Assembly: GCA_028699365.1 (NCBI GenBank) | Contig: JAQVUQ010000060.1 | Span: 1 to 10,462, forward strand | Reading direction: 5' to 3' | Source: UBA5359 sp028699365 [NCBI: bacterium] | GTDB taxonomy: Bacteria; UBP13; UBA5359 | DNA: 10,462 bases | Shown: positions 1 to 6,214 of the stretch, piece by piece | Layout of the letters: each line of letters opens with the position of its first letter | Position numbering within the stretch: the stretch's first letter is position 1 | Notes under the pieces: model-generated | The model's database searches: none | What the model was told of the DNA's origin: nothing | Seen by the model: only the letters and a program-made list of their open reading frames with translations | Made by a program: the position numbers and the translations under genes

Positions 1-474
1 GCCGTCCGTCTCAACGACATGTGGGGATTTGCCGAAAGCCAGGAGACCACCTGCGTTTCTCCCGCCTGTTTTGCGGAGTTTATTTTTCCTTACCAGCTTA
101 AGATACTTGAGAGATTCGGCTTGAACTGCTATGGATGCTGCGAACCGCTTGAAAGAAGATGGGATAACATAAGCCGGATTCCCCGTCTGCGCAGAGTGTC
201 CGTATCACCCTGGTCGGACAGGGAGGCAATGGCTGAAAAACTGGGGGGCGACTATATCTACTCCATGAAGCCCAACCCGGCCGACCTGGCGACACGCGAG
301 GTCGATTGGGACCGGGTGCGCAGGCAGTTGCGTGACGATGTCAGGAAGGCGCAAGGGTGTAAACTGGAGATCGTCATGAAGGATAATCATACGCTGGGCG
401 GCAATCCGTCTAATGTCGTCCAATGGTGCAGGATGGCCGGAGAGGTAACGGAAGATATGAATTTTGCCCAGTAA
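1..474 (+). CDS. Uroporphyrinogen-decarboxylase-like (URO-D superfamily) protein, C-terminal part
   Basis: The reading frame is open from base 1 to the TAA at 472-474, so about 157 residues of the C-terminal end are present and the start lies upstream of the window. Visible landmarks are a SPACFAEFIFPYQ segment, then NCYGCCEPLERRWD, then a RRVSVSPWSD segment, a YSMKPNP motif and finally LEIVMKDNHT near the end. This order matches a family of URO-D-like TIM-barrel proteins found near sugar-utilisation genes in Firmicutes and Armatimonadota. Its members are related to haem-pathway HemE and to corrinoid methyltransferases such as MtaA/MtbA. The Cys-rich GCCE segment stands where methyltransferases carry their HxC-type zinc ligands, so a metal-dependent methyl-transfer role is possible but unproven. 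True HemE is unlikely. The gene ends 74 bp before the regulator's start and may close a separate operon. Confidence 0.8.
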   Translation, partial: AVRLNDMWGFAESQETTCVSPACFAEFIFPYQLKILERFGLNCYGCCEPLERRWDNISRIPRLRRVSVSPWSDREAMAEKLGGDYIYSMKPNPADLATREVDWDRVRRQLRDDVRKAQGCKLEIVMKDNHTLGGNPSNVVQWCRMAGEVTEDMNFAQ

Positions 475-517
475 GAAGGAATCCGGCGATATGTGTAGAA
501 ATAAGTAATTATGAAGT

Positions 518-533
518 TAGTATATATATACTA
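518..533. promoter_or_regulatory. Perfect 16-bp palindrome, candidate operator of the adjacent GntR/LacI-type regulator
   Basis: TAGTATATATATACTA is its own exact reverse complement. It sits in the only AT-rich gap of the window, three bases before the ribosome binding site of the regulator gene. A -10-like TATACT (527-532) lies inside it, but I see no convincing -35 box at the right distance. GntR/LacI chimeras such as B. subtilis AraR bind short palindromes of about this size that overlap their own promoters, so autoregulation is a reasonable inference. A low-complexity TA run can form a palindrome by chance, which limits confidence. I did not see a second copy in front of the downstream genes. 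Confidence 0.45.
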
Positions 534-535
534 TT

Positions 536-540
536 AAGGA
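536..540 (+). promoter_or_regulatory. Ribosome binding site that sets the regulator start
   Basis: AAGGA lies eight bases before the ATG at 549. The ATG at 540, in the same frame, overlaps this site and so could not use it. This is why 549 is chosen. Confidence 0.6.
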
Positions 541-548
541 TGATAAGT

Positions 549-1634
549 ATGCGCACGGATGAACCTAAATACCGCCTGATAAAGGACAAGATAGCTGAGA
601 GGATCAATTCCGGAGAGTTGCCGGTACACAGCAGGGTGCCTTCGGAGAGCGAACTCATAGCCGATTGCCATGTCAGCAGCATAACCGTCAGGGCGGCCAT
701 GAAAGACCTGTTGAGAGAAGGGCTTATATATAGAATCCGGGGCAAAGGTTCGTTCGTCGCGGAGAGAAAGATAGAGAGCAATGTCAGTGCCGACAGGATG
801 TGCGGGCTGGTCTTTGCAAATGAGGGGGATGTAAACAACGAGATTATCAGAACGCTGAGCGATCTGCTCTACAGTGACGAATACTATCCCATTACCTGCT
901 TTGACCAGGCAGAGCTTGAGGGTAGCAGCATAGTTAAGGGCTTGTCTGAAAAGGGAGTATCCAGATTTATAGTGGACGGAAAATCGCCTATGCTGGACAA
1001 GTATATCGAGCAGTTTCCCGAAAACGCCTCTCTGACCTTTATACATCGCTACGAGACCGACAGGGACTATATTCCCAATGCCAATTACGTTCTTTCCGAT
1101 TATCGTAAGGGCGGATATCTGGCTATGGAGCACCTCCTGGGCGCAGGATGCTCCGAAATTGCTGTAGTAAGCTGTCAGGTGCGATCTGAGATACACCCCC
1201 TTTTAGATACCTTTGAGGGCTGCCGTGAAGCTGCCGTCGATCAAGGAATCCAATTTGACCGGCATGTGCACTTTGTGGAGAACAATGATTGGGGAGGGCT
1301 TGAAGGAGCCCTGACAGACATGATCAAGGATAAAGGGGTGGACGGCATATTCGTAACTGCGGATTGCTATGCCGTATCGGCTTTTGGTGCCGCCGGCAGA
1401 TTAGGTCTGAAAATCCCTGAAGATTTGAAGATCATCGGCTATTTCGATACGGCGTGGGTAAATTCGTTTGCCGTGCCGCTGACTTCCGTTTCCATACGGG
1501 AAGCGGAATTGGCCGGAGCAGCCGCCGGACTGATGAAGACGGGCGCTCTCGGTAAGCGACTGAACATCGAGCCCGAATTGGTAGTAAGACAGAGCACCGT
1601 TGCCAGGGAGGTGGTGAAAAGCATGCCGGGTTAA
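549..1634 (+). CDS. GntR-family transcriptional regulator with LacI/GalR-type sugar-binding domain (AraR-like architecture)
   Basis: This 361-residue protein has two clear parts. Residues about 6-74 form a GntR winged helix-turn-helix with the hallmark pattern: PSESEL at 31-36, VSSITVR at 42-48, a REGLIYR helix end, and the wing GKGSFV at 65-70. Residues about 84-355 resemble a periplasmic-binding-protein-like type I sensor as in LacI/GalR, with a 'DYRKGGYLAMEHLLGAG' segment, a 'GVDGIFVTADCYA' segment, 'GLKIPEDLKIIGYFD' and 'PLTSVSIRE'. This combination is that of AraR, which releases DNA when it binds a sugar. It would be a cytoplasmic dimer that senses a mono- or oligosaccharide from the cluster's substrate; which one cannot be told. 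The open frame extends upstream to 423 over the preceding gene, but that part has no family similarity and the ribosome binding site supports 549. The prepilin gene follows after 49 bp with no terminator, so the two may be cotranscribed. Confidence 0.9.
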   Translation: MRTDEPKYRLIKDKIAERINSGELPVHSRVPSESELIADCHVSSITVRAAMKDLLREGLIYRIRGKGSFVAERKIESNVSADRMCGLVFANEGDVNNEIIRTLSDLLYSDEYYPITCFDQAELEGSSIVKGLSEKGVSRFIVDGKSPMLDKYIEQFPENASLTFIHRYETDRDYIPNANYVLSDYRKGGYLAMEHLLGAGCSEIAVVSCQVRSEIHPLLDTFEGCREAAVDQGIQFDRHVHFVENNDWGGLEGALTDMIKDKGVDGIFVTADCYAVSAFGAAGRLGLKIPEDLKIIGYFDTAWVNSFAVPLTSVSIREAELAGAAAGLMKTGALGKRLNIEPELVVRQSTVAREVVKSMPG

Positions 1635-1683
1635 GACGAGACGGATACAGGAGGCTCATTTAAACAAAGGAGGATGACATGTT

Positions 1684-2475
1684 ATGAAGAAGAAAGGTTT
1701 TACGCTCATAGAATTGCTCGTAGTTATAGCTATAATAGCGCTTTTGGCTGCTATATTGTTCCCGGTTTTTGGCAGAGCCCGGGAGAACGCCCGCAAGGCT
1801 ACCTGCCAAAGCAACCTCAAGCAATTAGGCCTGGCGTTCAATATGTACCTGCAGGACTGGGATGGGATGTACCCTCACCCGAAGTATTCCTACACGGTTA
1901 TATACGGCGGTTTTACTACTCCGGCAAGCGGCAGTTACTCCTTCGGCTGGGTATACAGGTTATACCCCTATGTGGGGCAGGGCCTTCCGGCAGCCGGCGA
2001 TTTGTCCTATGCCAACGTCAACAAGGCCTTTATCTGTCCGTCTGTTAAGCATACGGACAGCAATACCTACACACTGACGACTTATATGCTGGTATGCCGA
2101 AGCGGAACGCCGGCGGCAAAAGCATCGACCTGGGATGCCAATCCGTTGCAGGGGTTTGCCAATTTCGGCTATCCGGAACTGATAAGGTGCGAGAGCGATA
2201 TCCAGGATCCCGCCGGCTCAGCACTGCTGGTGGAATCCTTCGGCGACAGATCCGCCTATATCAACATAGACGCCGATAACTACGGTATGGGTAACCCGCA
2301 CCTGAACGGCACCAATATACTTTTTGCCGACGGACACGTGCTCTGGAAGATGTACGGCGGCACGGGGACCGGTACGCCGGCCGTCAGCTATCCCGATCTT
2401 GGCCTGACGCAGTTGAGTTATGATTACGGGCGGCATAAGGGAAGCACAGGTATGTGGACGTTGAAGAAAGATTAA
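1684..2475 (+). CDS. Prepilin-type protein with H-x9-DG motif (DUF1559-like pseudopilin)
   Basis: The 263-residue product starts with a textbook class III signal: MKKKG followed by [21 protein letters not shown]. Prepilin peptidase would cut after Gly5, leaving Phe at +1 and the conserved Glu10 at +5, and the hydrophobic helix would anchor it in the inner membrane or a pilus. A '[22 protein letters not shown]' type stretch follows, then [10 protein letters not shown]. The C-terminal half carries the H-x9-DG motif, with His206 and Asp216-Gly217. This subfamily is expanded to many copies in Armatimonadota, Planctomycetes and Lentisphaerae, and its role is not established. The start is set by AAAGGAGG at 1666-1673, ten bases upstream. 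The next gene begins 16 bp after the stop, which argues for one transcript. It could be a minor pilin of a type IV pilus or type II secretion system, or a surface protein that borrows the pilin anchor. Confidence 0.92.
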   Translation: MKKKGFTLIELLVVIAIIALLAAILFPVFGRARENARKATCQSNLKQLGLAFNMYLQDWDGMYPHPKYSYTVIYGGFTTPASGSYSFGWVYRLYPYVGQGLPAAGDLSYANVNKAFICPSVKHTDSNTYTLTTYMLVCRSGTPAAKASTWDANPLQGFANFGYPELIRCESDIQDPAGSALLVESFGDRSAYINIDADNYGMGNPHLNGTNILFADGHVLWKMYGGTGTGTPAVSYPDLGLTQLSYDYGRHKGSTGMWTLKKD

Positions 2476-2491
2476 GGAGAGGAGTTAAATC

Positions 2492-4015
2492 ATGATGCGT
2501 ATAAAAGCCGGATTGTTAACGGTTCTCAGTATATTAGCTATAACAGTAACGATAGGTATCCATAGTGCACAGGCTGTATCGGTGGTCGACAGCGGTACGT
2601 CCGACCCGGCCTCGCCGGTTACAGGACAGGAGTTTTACAGAACGGACAGCCATGCCGATCAGATATATGACGGCCAGTGGATCCGCCAGGATATGGAGAT
2701 ACGGAACGTCAAGGCTTTCGGCGCCAAAGGCGACGGCAGCACCGATGACCGGGCGGCCATACAGGCAGCCATAGATTCTCTTAACGTAGCCGGTGTTAAG
2801 GGGGGCATAATCTTCTTCCCCACCGGGCGGTATGTTATCGGCGACAGCCTGATCATACCAACTTCTATTTACGGTGTTATTTTTCAGGGTTCCGGCGCCT
2901 CTGAAAGTGATGGCGACGGCACTTTGCTGACCCTGGACAGCAGCAACTCCCTCTTTACGCAGTCCGGCATCACAACGCTTAAATTTATGCAATTCAAGGA
3001 TATGCGTCTGACCGATAAAACCACCAGCGGGGGGCATCTCATCGATATCTCCGTTAACGCCGCTGATATCGAAATAAGCAACGTTACCTTCTTTACCCGT
3101 AATCCCGCTTCCTCTTTCCTGCGTATAATCGGAGGCAATCCCTCCCATATCTATGTCTCCCATGTCAGGGGGCTTCAGGGTGCCTATCACAGCGTGCCGA
3201 TGATAGATATCGCCTCGGAACCAGGGTGCAACATCTTCGGCATCGTGCTGGAGAATATGATGCTTAACGCCAATGCCACCGATACGGCGCCGATGATCTC
3301 GCTGGATAATCTGTCCGGCGGCAATATGGCCGCGTGCGTGACTTTCCGCAACCTCACCCTTGAGGCGCCCGGCGGCGGCGGCATAAGGGTTAAATCCATT
3401 ACCAACCTGCTTTTCGAAAACATACATGCGGCGGACCTCAAACCCTATGTTCCGGTCAATCCAATTATCGATATCCAGAGAGGAACTGTAGACGGAAGCC
3501 CTTACGTCAGAGACGCCGTTATGCTTAACTGCGCCATAACGGAAGGCACAAGCTCATATCCCGATGTCCGCTTTACCAGCGCCTCGTCCAACGGAGGACT
3601 GGTGCTGATAGGCTGCCGGACAGGTTATCTGGATGCACAGGGCAATCCTCCCATCGCCATCGGCTGCGCCGATATGCCTAATCTCGTAGGCAGTACCCTG
3701 CCTTTGTGGCTGGATACCGGCGGTCGCCTCAGGGGAGTGCGAGGCATATCCGCCACAAACACCGCATGCAGGAATATGCGGGGCAGTGTGACTATTACCA
3801 GCACCAATGCCAGCGGCGCGGTCGCCTTCCCGTTAGCAGAGGCGGATACCAACTATTATGTGACTGCTTCCGTAGCCGGCGTTACCGGGACTCCGGCGAC
3901 AGGTGCTACCAGGGCATATGTAACCGGTAAAAGCACCACCGGCTTTACCGTCAACCTGGAAACGGCGCCGGGAGCGGGAAATTCGGTCAGGGTGGAATGG
4001 CACGTTATAAGATAG
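2492..4015 (+). CDS. Secreted right-handed beta-helix protein (Pectate_lyase_3-like) with tail-fibre-like end modules
   Basis: The protein has 507 residues and opens with a Sec signal peptide: MMRIK, a hydrophobic core, and likely cleavage after Ala28 in SAQA. Residues about 34-65 (DPASPVTGQEFYRTD...YDGQW) match a short module common in phage tail fibres and bacterial surface proteins. From about residue 70 the NVKAFGAKGDGSTDDRAAIQ segment and GGIIFFPTGRYVI are the signature start of Pectate_lyase_3 / GH28- and GH55-like beta-helices, and the helix runs to about residue 400. The last 80 residues (428-507: GSVTITSTNASG, AVAFPLAEADTNYYVTASV, ending SVRVEWHVIR) look like the C-terminal beta-sandwich found on many tailspike-type proteins. 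The activity could be lyase, hydrolase or epimerase on an acidic or branched glycan, or binding only. I cannot point to catalytic residues. AAGGAG at 2474-2479 precedes the start; ATG 2495 is an alternative. Confidence 0.85.
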   Translation: MMRIKAGLLTVLSILAITVTIGIHSAQAVSVVDSGTSDPASPVTGQEFYRTDSHADQIYDGQWIRQDMEIRNVKAFGAKGDGSTDDRAAIQAAIDSLNVAGVKGGIIFFPTGRYVIGDSLIIPTSIYGVIFQGSGASESDGDGTLLTLDSSNSLFTQSGITTLKFMQFKDMRLTDKTTSGGHLIDISVNAADIEISNVTFFTRNPASSFLRIIGGNPSHIYVSHVRGLQGAYHSVPMIDIASEPGCNIFGIVLENMMLNANATDTAPMISLDNLSGGNMAACVTFRNLTLEAPGGGGIRVKSITNLLFENIHAADLKPYVPVNPIIDIQRGTVDGSPYVRDAVMLNCAITEGTSSYPDVRFTSASSNGGLVLIGCRTGYLDAQGNPPIAIGCADMPNLVGSTLPLWLDTGGRLRGVRGISATNTACRNMRGSVTITSTNASGAVAFPLAEADTNYYVTASVAGVTGTPATGATRAYVTGKSTTGFTVNLETAPGAGNSVRVEWHVIR

Positions 4016-4054
4016 CGAGGGTCTGATGAGTAAGTTTAGTGAATATGGTTCACC

Positions 4055-4064
4055 GGGAGGGGAG
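4055..4064 (+). promoter_or_regulatory. Ribosome binding site that sets the GH-A gene start
   Basis: GGGAGGGGAG, with GGAGG ending seven bases before ATG 4068, is much stronger and better spaced than the GAGGG only four bases before the in-frame ATG 4026. Confidence 0.6.
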
Positions 4065-4067
4065 AGT

Positions 4068-6191
4068 ATGGAGTTCGGTTTCAATTACCTGCCTTCGGTA
4101 GGTCTGGTGGAAGACTTCTCTCCTTACTGGATAGAGAATAAATGGACGGCAGAGCAGGTGGAGACGGATATGCTGATCATGCGCAGTCTGGGGGCGCGCT
4201 GGGTCAGGTTCCATATCATGCCTGTAGACTACCGTCAGGATGGACACTCCGGCGTTTCCCCGGATGCGTATCCCGGGCTCATCCGGGCCGGCATTGAAAA
4301 GGCGCGCCGGGCGGGGCTTTCTATCCATCTGGACCTGCATAGCGATGATTTTGCCGCTCTTGACATCGACCTGGTAATGAAGCGGGCCGAGGAATTCGGC
4401 CCGCAGGTCGATGTGCTGCAGATAATCAATGAATGCTACGCTTTGTGGAACGATGAGAAGAACCTGGCCAGGATGGACGAGATATTCCGCCTGCTCAGCC
4501 AGGGCGGCTACTGCCGCAACCTCTGCTTCGACCTTATGCCGGAGCAGGTGGAAACGGCCAGACGGCGATTTCCCGTTCTGTATGAAAATCTGAGTCTGCT
4601 GCCTATACACGCTTACTGTCCGCATCACAGTTGGGATATCGCTGACGTGGACCGCCTGATCGACGATTATATCCCCCGTTACGCTGTCTTCGGCAAGCCG
4701 CTGGCCATTACGGAAACCAATATCAGCGGCGGACTGCGAGGCGGTGCCTTTGCCTCGGATGAGTCCAAGACGGCGGCCTGGCGCAGATTTATGGACAGGC
4801 TGGCAGCGGAGACGGAAGTCAAGGCTGTTTTTCATCACTGCTTCCGGAACAAGATGTCCTGGCGGGAGTACGGGCACTCCCAGTGCGGCGTTCTGCACTG
4901 CTGCGGTTATCCCAAGACAGTGGAGGCTGTCCTTTACAGGGAAAGCGCCTTGAAATATCTGCCGGCGGACGATCCCTTGAAATCGGTACAGGCCGAGGTG
5001 GACTTGAGCGACGGTGAAGACACTTCCGGTCATTGTGTTACAGCCGGACTGACAAACCTTACCGACGTGGTGCAGTCGGGCAGTTATCGTCTGCTGGTAA
5101 ACGGCTCGGCTCTGGAAACCGGTGTTTCCCGGGTGGGTTTGAAAGCGTTTGAAACGTTGCGCATAGATAGTATCCCGGGTATAGAGCAGCGGTTGAAACC
5201 CGGCGTCAACCATGTCATTCTCCTTTGGGAAGGGGACGGCAGCCGTGTCGGGTCCGTTCGACGGTCCGTCGTTTCCTGGACCTCGAGCATTATTCCCATG
5301 CCGGTTGTCGTTGACGGCGGGCCTGAGAGGCTGCCCGGCGTCCAATATCTGGCCGACTATAAAGCGATAGCCGGGTTCCTGAACGATTATGCTTCCAGGG
5401 CGGATATCCACGTCACCAACGCGGCATGGTTCGATACCGAACTGGCTTTTCGCCTGCAGAACGTTATCCAGGGCCTGACAGGCGGTGCTCCGTCTATCAG
5501 GCCCATGCTGCTGCCGTGCGATAAAAGAAGTGATGCCGCCATCATAATCGCTCAGTCCCGGAACAACTACCTGGCGCAGTTATTGGAGAATAGTATCCCT
5601 TCCGATTACAGGACTTCAGTCAAGCGACAGGGAATCGTCGCCCTGCTGGACTATCCATTTACCGGGAAGGAGTTGCTGGTCGGTGAGTGGAATCCGTCCA
5701 GAGTGCTCTACTGCGGCGCTTATGATGATGACGCTCTCAAAGCCGTTGTTTACGATCTTATCCGAAGAATCTGGCCGGTAGAGGTGCCGGTATCCTTGCT
5801 GGATTATGCGGACCTGGTGCATTTGGCCGGTTCGGGCGAGAGAAGACTGCGCATGAGAGTGGTGCCCGGCCGCTACCGCCTGGTTGTTAAGGCGGGGAGC
5901 GTTAATGGCTCCGGCGGCTATGAGACGGTTGTCAGAGTGCCCGCGTGTTCGTTTGAAGGGGTTATCGATCATGAAATCGGGAGAAGCCTGGTATCGGAGA
6001 TAAACGTGGCTGAAGAAAATCTGGAGATCGCCGTTCAATCCGGTGCACACCCTTTCTCCATATCCACGCTGGAGCTGCACGATATCGTGTTCGGAGTCAG
6101 CGACAGGCGCTATTACTTTAATCGGAGGAGAAATTTGGATCTTGATTATCAGGGGTTCAGGTGGATAGCGGAAGACTTTTCCGAGGGCTGA
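4068..6191 (+). CDS. Putative clan GH-A (GH5-like) glycoside hydrolase with large uncharacterised C-terminal region
   Basis: From ATG 4068 the product has 707 residues; the in-frame ATG 4026 would add 14. The first ~290 residues read as a (beta/alpha)8 barrel. The N-terminus is EFGFNYLPS, then a SLGARWVRFHI strand and an IHLDLHSDD strand. The acid/base candidate is Glu122 in IINECYALW, preceded by the Asn typical of clan GH-A. The nucleophile candidate is Glu216 in LAITETN, with FHHCFRNKMSW following. Residues ~303-391 look like a beta-sandwich (SGSYRLLVNGSALETG). Residues ~425-570 have an alternating alpha/beta pattern (SDAAIIIAQSRNNYLAQLL, SRVLYCGAYDDDALKAVVYDLI) recalling the Rossmann-like modules of BcsB or S-layer proteins. 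Residues ~598-690 resemble a malectin-like sandwich (VVPGRYRLVVKAG). I recognise no family for this full layout. No signal peptide is visible from either start, unlike both flanking gene products. Glycoside hydrolysis is inferred from the two glutamates and fold pattern only. Confidence 0.72.
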   Translation: MEFGFNYLPSVGLVEDFSPYWIENKWTAEQVETDMLIMRSLGARWVRFHIMPVDYRQDGHSGVSPDAYPGLIRAGIEKARRAGLSIHLDLHSDDFAALDIDLVMKRAEEFGPQVDVLQIINECYALWNDEKNLARMDEIFRLLSQGGYCRNLCFDLMPEQVETARRRFPVLYENLSLLPIHAYCPHHSWDIADVDRLIDDYIPRYAVFGKPLAITETNISGGLRGGAFASDESKTAAWRRFMDRLAAETEVKAVFHHCFRNKMSWREYGHSQCGVLHCCGYPKTVEAVLYRESALKYLPADDPLKSVQAEVDLSDGEDTSGHCVTAGLTNLTDVVQSGSYRLLVNGSALETGVSRVGLKAFETLRIDSIPGIEQRLKPGVNHVILLWEGDGSRVGSVRRSVVSWTSSIIPMPVVVDGGPERLPGVQYLADYKAIAGFLNDYASRADIHVTNAAWFDTELAFRLQNVIQGLTGGAPSIRPMLLPCDKRSDAAIIIAQSRNNYLAQLLENSIPSDYRTSVKRQGIVALLDYPFTGKELLVGEWNPSRVLYCGAYDDDALKAVVYDLIRRIWPVEVPVSLLDYADLVHLAGSGERRLRMRVVPGRYRLVVKAGSVNGSGGYETVVRVPACSFEGVIDHEIGRSLVSEINVAEENLEIAVQSGAHPFSISTLELHDIVFGVSDRRYYFNRRRNLDLDYQGFRWIAEDFSEG

Positions 6192-6214
6192 ATAAGACAG
6201 GAGGAATTTTCGAC

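Noticed and set aside
464-492. Possible promoter TTGCCC with a GATATG box 17 bases on
   Set aside because: Both hexamers are weak matches to sigma-70 consensus, and nothing else supports a start there.
423-548. Upstream extension of the regulator frame to ATG 423
   Set aside because: It would overlap the preceding gene by 52 bases, adds residues without GntR similarity, and lacks a well-placed ribosome binding site. The AAGGA at 536-540 supports 549.
534-1196. 220-codon antisense frame opposite the regulator
   Set aside because: The + strand has an unmistakable GntR/LacI-type protein; the antisense product shows no known motif.
1635-1683. Possible terminator between regulator and prepilin
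   Set aside because: I looked for a GC hairpin followed by a T run and found none; the gap holds only the prepilin ribosome binding site.
1674-2048. 124-codon + frame overlapping the prepilin gene
   Set aside because: Its ATG lies immediately after the AAAGGAGG ribosome binding site, with no spacing, and the product resembles nothing. The prepilin frame in the same DNA has a textbook N-terminus.
2534-3427. 297-codon antisense frame opposite the beta-helix gene
   Set aside because: The + strand carries a signal peptide and the Pectate_lyase_3 signature. The antisense frame is explained by codon bias.
4050-5411. Long 453-codon antisense open frame opposite the GH-A gene
   Set aside because: Its product is low in recognisable motifs, is rich in His/Arg/Gln as expected from the complement of a coding strand, and has no convincing ribosome binding site. 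The + strand protein has clear family landmarks.
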